Shown here piece after piece: positions 32,850 through 40,617 of a stretch of 42,366 bases of DNA (its first letter is position 1; the number at the start of each line of letters is the position of its first letter). The stretch is from contig DKEW01000047.1 in the NCBI GenBank assembly GCA_002452265.1, forward strand, positions 15,006 to 57,371, written 5' to 3'. The DNA comes from Pelobacter sp. UBA6812 (GTDB lineage Bacteria; Desulfobacterota; Desulfuromonadia; Desulfuromonadales; Syntrophotaleaceae). The translations under genes and the position numbers were made by a program. A model generated the notes under the pieces. That model did no database searches. It worked only from the letters and a program-made list of their open reading frames with translations, and was not told the origin of the DNA.

Positions 32850-34049
32850 TCAATGGAAAAGCCCGGACTGCCAGGATCTTGCCTGCCAGCCTGTATGCGT
32901 CAGTTCAAACAGCAGGGTTCCATGTAGATCGGTACGCCATAGGGTCAATTGTTTTTCCGCAACGATTTCCATGGTCTCCCGGTGAGGGAAACCGAAGGAA
33001 TTGTTGTGCCCCAGGCTGGTGAAAACAATGGAGGGTGCAAAATGTTCAAGAATTAGATCGGCATCACTGTAGCGGCTGCCATGGTGGGGAAGTTTCAACA
33101 GGGTCACCGGACGTTTTGGCATGATACACAATAGATGACGAACTCCGTTGCTTTCCAGGTCTCCGGTCAGCAGGACCCCCTCATGTTTGTGGCGGGCATA
33201 AAAGACGAGGGACCGGTCGTTGACGCTGGCCATGGTTTGGGGAGGTGCAAATATCGCAATCTCATCGGTGCCCGTGTACTCAACGGACGACCATCCTGAC
33301 TTGAATGTGCGCACCGGGATATGTCTGTTTATGATTTGTTTGCGCAAGGGCGGCCATAGCGCGCTTTCCGGCATGCCACACCAGAACTCTTGCACCGGAA
33401 AATGCTTTACGATATGCAACAATCCGTTCCGATGATCGGGATGATCGTGGCTCAAAACCACAGCCGTAATTTGCTTGATGCCGAGACGTCCCAATGCTGG
33501 GGCCACCAGCCGTTCGCCGGTATCGAAGGTGCCGCGAGGCATGCCTCCGCCGTCAATGAGATAATGATGACCTCTGGCGTCCGAAACCAGAAGGGCATCG
33601 CCCTGACCGACGCTCAAGGCCATGACCCGCAGTTGCTCAGGACGTGAAGCCGGCCAAAACCACAAGGCTAAAAGCAGGGTCAAAAGCACGGGGATGTGCC
33701 ACTTGCGCCAGGGCAGCAGCAGAATGCCTGCCATCAGAGTGATACAGAGCAAAGAAGATACCGGCTGGTAGATTTGGCGGGGTATCAGTATAGGCAAATC
33801 CAGTATGTGTTCGGAGAACTTAAGGGTTTGATCAACGATGATTGCCGTGAAGCGAAAACACAGTGCCGCGCCATCTTGCCAAACAGGTGCTAAAAGCAAC
33901 CCTGCCAGTCCGACAGGGATGGCCAGTCCGCCGATCAGGGGAACCGCCCACAGGTTGATTAACAGGCCTGCCGGGGCGAACAGGTGAAAATGCCATAGCA
34001 CTATGGGGCCGGTTGTGACGCCGGCGGCCAGGGTGACCAGGTGGACCCG
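32850..34049 (-). pseudogene. comEC: comEC/rec2, C-terminal fragment, 5' part lost
   Basis: The open part encodes the end of the ComEC competence membrane region (VHLVTLAAGVTTGP at the border, then hydrophobic helices) followed by the complete metallo-beta-lactamase-like domain. That domain carries LSVGQGDALLV, the HDHPDH metal motif, LLTGDLES and KLPHHGSRYSDAD. ComEC transports single-stranded DNA across the inner membrane. A full protein has roughly 700-800 residues, and here about 400 remain. Homology stops at about 34050, where a TAG appears in frame and foreign sequence with tandem repeats begins. GTG 34001 could start translation of the rest, but a DNA channel cannot form. Truncation by a mobile-element event is inferred. 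Confidence 0.85.
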
Positions 34050-34055
34050 CTAAAA

Positions 34056-34095
34056 AATGTCGTGACTCGTGGAAGAATGTCGTGACTTCGTGGAA
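34056..34095. repeat. Two 20-bp tandem repeats at the comEC junction
   Basis: AATGTCGTGACTCGTGGAA (34056-34074) is repeated almost exactly at 34076-34095, with one added T. The repeats start within a few bases of the point where comEC homology ends. Multiple short terminal repeats of this kind occur at the ends of IS21-type elements, but no IS21 transposase is in the window. Confidence 0.7.
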
Positions 34096-34467
34096 AAAGT
34101 TGTTTACTGCTTTTTATTCTTGGCTGTGCAAATAGTTTCCTTCAACGTGGGGCATCGGCGGTTGGGTATCAAGGACTAATATGTAATTCAATTACCCCTT
34201 ATCCACAGCCATTGTGTAAAAGTCCCACGAAAGCACTTCAAGTGGCTTGGAGGATACTTGATTTTGTGAAAGAAACACCTTTTTGCCTGTTTTTTAGACA
34301 ATGAGTTTCGTTGCTTGATGTCTTGGGAAGTGGTAAAAAGAATTTCCGATGCGTTTAAAGGCTGGCTGAGAACGGCGAATTTCAGCTTTCGGAGCAAAGT
34401 TGGGGTTCGCTGCATTGATTGCTTGGTGTCGTATCTGTCCTAGGTGAACTGGGATCTGATTAAAGAC
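34096..34467. other. Unassigned DNA between comEC fragment and IS3 relic
   Basis: About 370 bases of low-coding-quality DNA. A 75-codon minus frame (34188-34415) is present but has no good start site and no family I recognise. It is probably the inside or edge of a decayed mobile element, given the tandem repeats on its left and the IS3 relic on its right. Confidence 0.4.
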
Positions 34468-35662
34468 TGAGTCTCACCCATAAATTGGACAGGCCAATCT
34501 TAGAGATTTCGAGCTTGCGTCATGCTTTTCCCGGAACTGTACCGACGTTAAATTTCTCAGCGATGAGTGCGGACGAAATCCACTATAGTCCTTTAGTCAA
34601 GCCTCTTTATTTTTCTTTGCATCGTCAAGGGACAAGAACCAATGTGTGTTCAAGCACTCGTCTTGAAAACTGCCATTGAACGACTCTATGAGTGCATTGT
34701 CTGTGGGCCTTTCCGGCCTTGAAAAGTCCAAATTGACGCCGTTTTCGTAGGCCCACTTATCGAGCGCCTTGGAAATAATTTCGGCGCCATTGTCGACCTG
34801 AATCTGGTCGGGGCACCGATCTTTGAACAGCCTGAGGCGCTCCATTACTTTGGCGACATCCTGGCCTTGGATCGCCCGCTCTACCTGAATGGCCAAACAT
34901 TCGCGACCATAATTATAAGCGACAGTTAATGCCTGATCCGGCGGCCGTTGAACAGATTATCGGCCACAAAGTCCATTGATCGATCCTGGAGACCTCTGGG
35001 CGTTGCATGCGGTGCGCCACACGGCGCTTTGACCTCTTTTGGCGCAAATTCAATCCCTCTTCTCGGTAAATCCGGTAGATGCGCTTATGATTGACCTGCT
35101 AGCCCTTACGTCGCAACAGGATGTGAATGCGAAGGTACCTGTAACGGACCCGTACCTTGGCGATCTCACGGATGCGCTGTTTAAGAAGTCGGTCGTCCCT
35201 TGCCGGTTTGTAGTAGGCCGACCGCCAGAGTCCCACCACCGCGCAAGCTCGCAGCATACCCACAAGATGAGCGGTATCCAGATTATCGGCCAAGAGTTGC
35301 TTCTGGGCTGGCTTTAGAGTTTTTTTTGAGGACATCCTGGAGCATCTGTTTGTCGAGGATCAAATCTGCCACGAGCTTCTTGAGTTGCCGGTTCTCCTCC
35401 TCAAGCTGCTTGAGGCCCCCAATTCGCTGATACCCAGCCCCTCGTACTTCTTCTTGCAGTTGTGGAAGATGGCATCCGAGATCCCCATCTTGCGACAGAC
35501 CTCGGCCACTTTCGTGCCGGTTTCGGCCTGCCGCAGAGCAAACGCGATCTGGTCCTCGGTGAATTTCGTGGTTTTCATGGCAAAAGCCCTCCGTTGTCTG
35601 AGAGGTTATTTTGCCCGAATTTTCCAGTTTTGGCTTGTCCGAATTTTCGGAAGGAGGTCACA
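34468..35662 (-). mobile_element. Degenerate IS3-family insertion sequence
   Basis: A roughly 1.19 kb element carries the two-ORF IS3 layout on the minus strand. Imperfect terminal inverted repeats are visible. The left end CCATAAATTGGACAGGCC (34479-34496) matches the reverse complement of the right end (GGCTTGTCCGAATTTTCGG, about 35631-35650), with AAATT.GGACA.GCCAA shared. Both ends can be extended to TG...CA. No clean target-site duplication was found. The boundaries are accurate to a few bases only. Confidence 0.7.
34474..35578 (-). pseudogene. IS3-family transposase orfA/orfB, inactivated
   Basis: orfA (from ATG 35578, TKFTEDQIAFALRQAETGTKVAEV) is the helix-turn-helix protein. It goes out of frame near 35420, where the leucine-zipper part LKQLEEENRQLKKL continues in another frame. 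orfB begins about 35335 with a DUF-type HTH_21 part (VGMLRACAVVGLWRSAYYKPAR). It is then broken by a stop and frameshifts between 34900 and 35100. It resumes with the catalytic integrase part (DNGAEIISKALDKWAYENG, ALIESFNGSFQDECLN). A final TGA at 34597 replaces the usual tryptophan, after which LKDYSGFRPHSSLRNLT stays in frame to 34474. The element cannot move on its own. Confidence 0.85.
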
Positions 35663-35676
35663 TGTTGACGTGTCCT

Positions 35677-36534
35677 TTACCTTTTGACCTGCACGAGCCT
35701 GGCTCTAAGATTAGCGGGAAGTTGCTCCAGCATTCTGGCTTCTTCTTCATGATAGGTAGCCAGGCGATTACTCAAAAAATCAAAGTTGACCAGATGCCCG
35801 TCGAACTCAGGCCCATCTACGCAGGCGAATTTGGTTTCCCCTCCGACCTCGACGCGGCAACTGCCGCACATGCCGGTACCATCGATTATGAGCGGGTTGA
35901 GACTGACGATGGTCTTGATACCGTAAGGCCGGGTCAACTCCGCAACAGTCCGCATCATCGGAACTGGCCCGATGGCGATGACTGCGTGCGGACGACGTGC
36001 AGGATCATCGATAAGATCCTGCAGCTCCTCGGTAACGAAACCTTTACGACCGAGGCTGCCATCTTCCGTGGTGATCTGAACTTCTCTTGAAAAAGCACTG
36101 AGTTCTTCAGCAAGAATGATGTAGGAGGCCGACCGCCCACCAATGATGGTTGTGACTTCGTTGCCGGTTTCTTGGAGAGCTTTGGCCGTCGGGTAAAGAA
36201 CCGCCGTGCCGAGACCGCCCCCGATGCAGGCAACCCGCCCCCAGGACTTAATTTCCGTCGGTTGGCCGAGAGGACCGGCGACATCCTTGAGATCCAGACC
36301 GGCGGGTATACTCACGATTTTCTGGGAAGTCAGGCCTACAGCCTGAATAAAAAGGGTTATGGTACCCTCTTTGGTACTGGCATCGCCTATCGTCAGAGGA
36401 ATGCGTTCGCCTCCCTCCTCGACACGGACGATAACGAACTGCCCTGGCTTGCGGGCCTTGGCGATTCGGGGGGCACGAATGACCATACGATGGACGTTCG
36501 GCGCTAAAATGTCGTTTCTAATTACTTCGAACAT
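35677..36534 (-). CDS. NfnA/SudB-type FAD/NAD(H)-binding oxidoreductase subunit
   Basis: This 285-residue flavoprotein has an FAD-binding barrel (about 1-95, GQFVIVRVEEGGERIPLTIGD) and an NAD-binding domain (about 98-215, CIGGGLGTAVLYPTAKAL). A C-terminal [2Fe-2S] site follows, with DGTGMCGSCRV and KFACVDGPEFDGH, where Asp and three Cys should be ligands. It matches the small subunit of NADH-dependent ferredoxin:NADP oxidoreductase (NfnA) and sulfide dehydrogenase (SudB). The large subunit, normally the next gene, is missing. An IS3 relic begins 15 bases after the stop. The start ATG 36534 has a GGAGACC site. All motifs are intact, so an unlinked partner is possible. Confidence 0.85.
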   Translation of the reverse strand: MFEVIRNDILAPNVHRMVIRAPRIAKARKPGQFVIVRVEEGGERIPLTIGDASTKEGTITLFIQAVGLTSQKIVSIPAGLDLKDVAGPLGQPTEIKSWGRVACIGGGLGTAVLYPTAKALQETGNEVTTIIGGRSASYIILAEELSAFSREVQITTEDGSLGRKGFVTEELQDLIDDPARRPHAVIAIGPVPMMRTVAELTRPYGIKTIVSLNPLIIDGTGMCGSCRVEVGGETKFACVDGPEFDGHLVNFDFLSNRLATYHEEEARMLEQLPANLRARLVQVKR

Positions 36535-36632
36535 ATGGTCTCCGAGTTTATTTTATTTAACTTTTGATACCTTCTTTAATTTCTTTTTTTGCCACCATAT
36601 CATTAGGAAAAGGACTTTTACACGGCAACGCT

Positions 36633-36800
36633 CTACTCAAATATCTTTGGAGCATTTATAGGAAAATGTTTTCGCCAGACCGCATAATGCTCTTCGTGTA
36701 TTTTGTATTCTTCACATATTTCCGACAGAGGCCGGCCCGATAACCCCTCAAGCACAATGATTGTTTTTGTCAGAGGATCAATCACTTTTGAAGGAATCAT
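36633..36800 (-). CDS. Small helix-turn-helix protein (transposase-orfA-like)
   Basis: This is a 55-residue protein. The segment IIVLEGLSGRPLSEICEEYKIHEEHYAVWRKHF resembles the helix-turn-helix of IS3-type orfA proteins (HTH_Tnp_1). The start ATG 36800 has a good GGGAGATA site. An in-frame extension of seven codons upstream is less well supported. No catalytic transposase part follows. It could be a fragment of an IS element or a stand-alone small DNA-binding protein. It sits between NfnA and the dehydrogenase relics. Confidence 0.55.
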   Translation of the reverse strand: MIPSKVIDPLTKTIIVLEGLSGRPLSEICEEYKIHEEHYAVWRKHFPINAPKIFE

Positions 36801-36895
36801 TACTATCTCCCTGCCTTTCACTGGACGTGGTGAGCCGCACCTTGTCCATGCTGGCAGGGACGTGGGTGCGGTTCACCAGATTTAATTTACAGTCA

Positions 36896-37473
36896 TTACA
36901 GTTCTCTGTTGATGGTACCTTCCCAGGTGGAAACCTTGTCCTGCTCACCGGCTTCTTCCGGAGATACCCACTTGGTGGTAAAGGTCTTGACCTGGGTGTA
37001 GAACTTGGCCCCGTCGCGACCAAGGCAGTCGAGATCGCCGAAGAAAGAACGCTTGTGGCCGGAGAAGGGGAAGAATGTTAGGGGTACCGGGTTGCCGACG
37101 TTGGTACCGACGAAGTAGTCCTCTTCGCAACCTTCTACAACTGCTTCGCGACCGTCGAGGAACAATTCGGCCCTTACTCAACACCCTTGTTGATCATGTC
37201 GATGACAAAATTCTTCTGACCGGCGCTTACCAGGAAGCCAAGCTGGGTACCTTCTCAGTAAGCCGGACCCATCTTCAACTGCTCGGCATACTTCTTCAGC
37301 AGGGCCACGAATTCGTCGGCGATGCACTCTTCCACAACCACCACGGGCAGAGCCATGCAGCGTTGACCGGCACATCCGAAGGCCGAGTTTATAATCCGAC
37401 AGGCAGACCAGTCGAGAGCTGCGTCACGCAAAACCGGGGCGTGGTTCTTGGCTTGGGAAAGGACCTGTACCCG
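36896..37473 (-). pseudogene. Methylmalonate-semialdehyde dehydrogenase remnant
   Basis: Only pieces of the C-terminal half of a CoA-acylating aldehyde dehydrogenase (MmsA type) are present. QAKNHAPVLRDAALD and the catalytic-Cys segment INSAFGCAGQRCMALPVVVVEE are followed by two in-frame stops (after KMGPAY, and after IDMINKGVE). A shift then leads to LDGREAVVEGCEEDYFVG, joined directly to TNVGNPVPLTFFPFSGHKRSFFGDL. About 65-70 residues usually lie between these two blocks, so there is an internal deletion. The N-terminal half is replaced by an alcohol dehydrogenase start. The gene is dead. Confidence 0.85.
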
Positions 37474-37760
37474 CCACAGGCCACCAGAAAATCGCACTTC
37501 TCTTCTTTAAGCATCTGCAGACCGGTGTCAACATGGGACAGATCGCCCTTGGAATTCACGCCGTTAAACAGAACCTTGACACCGCTATCCACAAGAGACG
37601 TGACCACCGGATCGATGGCGCCGACCTCTGCCAGCACCTTGTCGATCAGCAACAGGACCTTGCGCGCTCCGAGACGCTTGGCCTCCGGTCCGGCATTAGC
37701 AGCAGCCTCTTCGCCGAAATGAATGATGGCCGGTGTGCAAAACGGACGGGATGGAATCAT
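37470..37760 (-). pseudogene. Iron-containing alcohol dehydrogenase, N-terminal fragment
   Basis: An intact start (ATG 37760 with an AAGGAGAC site) leads into about 97 residues typical of Fe-type alcohol dehydrogenases (FCTPAIIHFGEEAAANAG, then KCDFLVACGG). At the CGG that should continue into the GGGS coenzyme motif, the sequence switches to the methylmalonate-semialdehyde dehydrogenase remnant in another frame. The metal-binding part and most of the protein are lost. The clean start suggests the promoter region was functional until recently. Confidence 0.85.
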
Positions 37761-38573
37761 TGTTGTGTCTCCTTAATCTGTGTCTATTTGACCTTCCCAG
37801 GACGGCCAGTTGCACAACGGTATAAAAATCTGCGCACAATGGGTCTCTCTTTTGGCTTAATTTTTACAACAGCAGCCTTGCCAAATCAATCAAAAATACA
37901 AATATTTGGCCAATTTTTTGTGCACAGAAATCAATGTGTTTTCTTTCTGGAAAATTTGCCGTTATCAGAGGCCTGTGGGGGTGTTCCGGGGACACAGTCC
38001 GGCATTTTTCTCTTCGCAATGCGAATATGGAGGACGTTGGCATTGTCCCTCCTGTTCATAACTTCGCCTTCTAGTTACGACCTCAGCAACTCCTTGCTCG
38101 GGGTATCCGCTGGCAATATTACCGGCAACAATCTCTTCCCAGTCCTCCAATACAAAATGATTGAGAACGCAATGCTTCGAGCGGGCTTTGATAAAAACGG
38201 CGAAACAGATGTACTAATAGGTTTTCTTGTTGGGTCTCGGATAATTCCATCAGCAGAAAAAGCTTCCCGTTATTCCTTGCTCGGGTATGTTCTTTGGCAT
38301 TCTCTATGGCGAAATCTGAAGGAGCCTGATATGACGATTCGATTGCACGCAAATGCCACAACAACCCCGAAAATTCCAAGATTGATCTGTCTGAATTCTG
38401 GGTGAGGCTCACAATCAGCCACGCAATAAAAAAACGGTTCTCCTTGCAGGGAGGGCCGTTTTTCTACGCAGGCTTCTGTGCCGAAATTGATCGCAGTTCA
38501 GTCAGATATTGCCGCCCTGCTGCCCGATTTGAGCCAATACGCCGCATTACACTGCAAAGTTGTGAATCAAAAA
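37761..38573. other. Long region with no convincing gene
   Basis: About 810 bases between the dehydrogenase relic and the radical SAM gene. Minus-strand frames (38119-38412 and 37965-38150) seem to continue one another with a shift near 38150 (SPLEAL, then EDWEEIVAGNIAS). They may be a decayed gene of a family I do not recognise. The region also contains TTTGGCCAAT near 37904-37914, a TTGGCAAGGCTGCTG sequence resembling an incomplete sigma-54 site (minus strand, about 37872-37886), and the terminator at 38430-38463. Confidence 0.4.
38430..38463 (-). terminator. Terminator after the radical SAM gene
   Basis: AAAAACGG (38430-38437) pairs with CCGTTTTT (38456-38463), with an inner TCC / GGA stem. 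A T-rich run follows on the minus strand (TTTTTTTATT), and the structure could work in both directions. It lies about 110 bases past the radical SAM stop. Confidence 0.75.
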
Positions 38574-39914
38574 CTACTGCAGGCATTGCAACAGCCCCAT
38601 GGCCCACTGACAGGCACCGCACGGCTCGTTGTTTGAAAAACAGTCCAGCATGAAGTTTTCCTCCTGCACCAAATTGCAGGGCGCCCCCCAGCAATTAGTG
38701 CAGTAGGGATAGTCGAATGCCAGCACGTTGCGACGAAAGGTTTTGAACTCCTCGCCGTTCCAGATTTCCAGAAGCGGCCGCTCGCCCAGATTGCCGAATT
38801 CCTTAACTTTGATCAGCCGATTCCAGTCACTGATGTAACAACGGTACTGATGCCAGAGGTAATAGCAAGGATGGACGCCGCCATACCAGGAGATAAAAGC
38901 CGAACCGCCGGTGACGAAATCGCACTTGCGTTCGGCCAAGGGAATGATCGCCGGCAGTTTGAGTTCGATTCCCATTTCATTTGCAACCCGCTGCGCCTCT
39001 TCGTAAACATCCTCCACTTCGGTCTGCAGCTTAATGTTCCGGCTGAGTATTTGCTTGACGTCAATAAAGATCTCCCGCCTGCGGGCCTCTGGTCGCATCT
39101 GGTTGACCAGTTTGTTGACACGGGAAACCCGCGGATCATGCTGCTGCTCCCTCCTCTGAGGGGGATAGTTGTAGAGGTGGATATCCAGCCCCATATCCGC
39201 CAGACGGTCCTTCCATTCGTCGAGCTGCGCCACCGCTGCTTCGCTGGCATTGTGGTAGGTAATCTGCTTCACGGACCCCGAATCGTAGGGCAAGGCCTGT
39301 GAAACGATGCAGAAATCGGCGCCGCGCTGCGCCACCCAGCGTACTGTGTCTGGTAGCTGACGAAAATTTTCGCGCATGGTGACGAACTCAACGCCGACTT
39401 TCAGGCGACTGCCCGATTGGGTTCGACGGGCTTCAGCCAACACCGCAAAGGCCCGCTCCATATCGCTGATGTTCTCGCCTCCCCGAACCTTGTTGAAGGT
39501 TTCTGGTTTTACCCCGTCCACCGACAGACAGATGCGGTCAAGCCCAGCGGCCACCAACTTGCGGGCAATGACCTGATTGAGAAGCAGGCCGTTGGACTGA
39601 AAACCGATCCAGGCGTCATCGGGCATCGCTTGGCGGGCCCTCGCAATCCATTCGAGCAGGTGCGGATGCATGAGCGGCTCTCCGATCCCGTTAAGGACTA
39701 GTGATTCTAGTTGGGGAAAGGCCGGTTCCATTGCCGAAAAGAGTTCCTGGCTGAGGTCGCCGTCGGTCACCTGACTGTCCTGTGACTGTTTGACGCACAT
39801 GGGACAACGCAGATTGCAGTGGGTGGTGGTCTCGACGAACAATTTGCTTGGGCAATTCCGCAACGCCGGTTCGGTCTCTGTTCCTTCTGTGTTCATGGTG
39901 TTAAGCATATGCAT
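38574..39914 (-). CDS. Radical SAM/SPASM-type protein, unknown substrate
   Basis: This is a protein of about 446 residues. The radical SAM cluster motif CNLRCPMC (Cx3Cx2C) lies near residue 40. SAM-binding elements follow (LNGIGEPLMHP, IGFQSNGLLL, ICLSVDGVKPETFNKVRGG). The C-terminal third carries many cysteines: HPCYYLWHQYRC, YPYCTNCWGAPCN, and a tail CFSNNEPCGACQWAMGLLQC. These resemble auxiliary-cluster (SPASM) sites of peptide or protein maturases. No small precursor peptide or target enzyme is next to it. The start is uncertain among ATG 39947, 39923, 39914, 39908 and 39896. A GGGAAAT site favours 39914. It is intact amid pseudogenes. Confidence 0.8.
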   Translation of the reverse strand: MHMLNTMNTEGTETEPALRNCPSKLFVETTTHCNLRCPMCVKQSQDSQVTDGDLSQELFSAMEPAFPQLESLVLNGIGEPLMHPHLLEWIARARQAMPDDAWIGFQSNGLLLNQVIARKLVAAGLDRICLSVDGVKPETFNKVRGGENISDMERAFAVLAEARRTQSGSRLKVGVEFVTMRENFRQLPDTVRWVAQRGADFCIVSQALPYDSGSVKQITYHNASEAAVAQLDEWKDRLADMGLDIHLYNYPPQRREQQHDPRVSRVNKLVNQMRPEARRREIFIDVKQILSRNIKLQTEVEDVYEEAQRVANEMGIELKLPAIIPLAERKCDFVTGGSAFISWYGGVHPCYYLWHQYRCYISDWNRLIKVKEFGNLGERPLLEIWNGEEFKTFRRNVLAFDYPYCTNCWGAPCNLVQEENFMLDCFSNNEPCGACQWAMGLLQCLQ

Positions 39915-40039
39915 ATTTCCCATTTGGCCAAATTGCCAAAGACGCATAAAAAAGAAACGTTATCTGTCGATAAATTAAAAAAGGGCGCCCCCTTTTGCAC
40001 TTTGGATTCCAACACCGACTTAATGCATCCATAAAAATT

Positions 40040-40310
40040 CAAATCTATCCACCAAACAAAAGCTGCGGTAAAGCAACGCCGCCATAAATGGTTTGCCGCT
40101 AAGGTACTTTTCGCCCAGCTCAAAGATACCATCCAGCAGTCCCAATTAGGCCGAATGCCCTGGCCAATTTTCTAGGCAGTCTTCTGATTGCCCCCCCCCA
40201 GCCACTTGGCCAAGAATACCGCAGAGACGCCCTTGCTGGAGTTGATTATGAAATACATGGCCAGAAGCCAGGTCCGGAGCGGCAATTTTGTGTTATTCAT
40301 GGGTGTTTTG
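40040..40310 (-). mobile_element. IS1595-family transposase fragment
   Basis: On the minus strand KTPMNNTKLPLRTWLLAMYFI and KGVSAVFLAKWLG match the N-terminal/central part of IS1595-type transposases. A TAG replaces the tryptophan of the usual KTAWK. After a frame change, LLDGIFELGEKYLSGKP (about 40090-40140) matches the first catalytic-aspartate region, with the Asp changed to Gly. The remainder is lost. Family assignment is from recognition of these segments. Confidence 0.65.
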
Positions 40311-40435
40311 GTCGTTACTGACAGATGTCTAGAAACCGTGGAGACATCTGCACCAATCATTTTGCTCAATTTGCAAACGCAGCACTCTTGCTTTTCGAGC
40401 TCTTCGGCAATAAACAAGCGCGCCTGATGGGCCAT
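40172..40435 (-). pseudogene. ArsR-type regulator fused to IS1595 fragment
   Basis: The first 40 residues (MAHQARLFIAEELEKQECCV, then CKLSKMIGADVSTVSRHLSV) are the N-terminal half of an ArsR/SmtB-type winged-helix repressor, with a CxC-like cysteine cluster (CCVC). At Ser-Val the frame passes, without a stop, into IS1595 transposase sequence (TTKTPMNNTK). The wing and dimer part of the repressor is gone. A TAG two codons before this ATG sits where related proteins usually have LFKA, so the native start was further upstream. It is an 87-codon chimeric frame, unlikely to be functional. Confidence 0.7.
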
Positions 40436-40576
40436 GGCCTAGAACAAACGGCGTGAGCCTCATGACGGTTTCTTTTACTTTGTTCCATATATTTGGTAAT
40501 ATAGATAAAAAACCGGAGCTGGTCAATCACATTTGAATTATGGATATTCCGGTTTATCTCTTGCCTATAACTAAAG

Positions 40577-40593
40577 CCCCTTTACATGAGGGG
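40577..40593 (+). promoter_or_regulatory. Small hairpin before the M24 peptidase gene
   Basis: CCCCT (40577-40581) and AGGGG (40589-40593) can pair around a seven-base loop, 13 bases before the AAGGAG site of the next gene. The short stem makes function uncertain. Confidence 0.3.
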
Positions 40594-40617
40594 TAAAACG
40601 ATTTTCAAGGAGAAGTT

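Noticed and set aside
34056..34095. CRISPR-like repeat pair
   Set aside because: Only two units, almost directly adjacent without spacers, and no cas gene in the window.
37533..38405. 290-codon plus-strand open frame
   Set aside because: It runs antisense over the alcohol dehydrogenase fragment, which is clearly coding on the other strand, and shows no recognisable motif.
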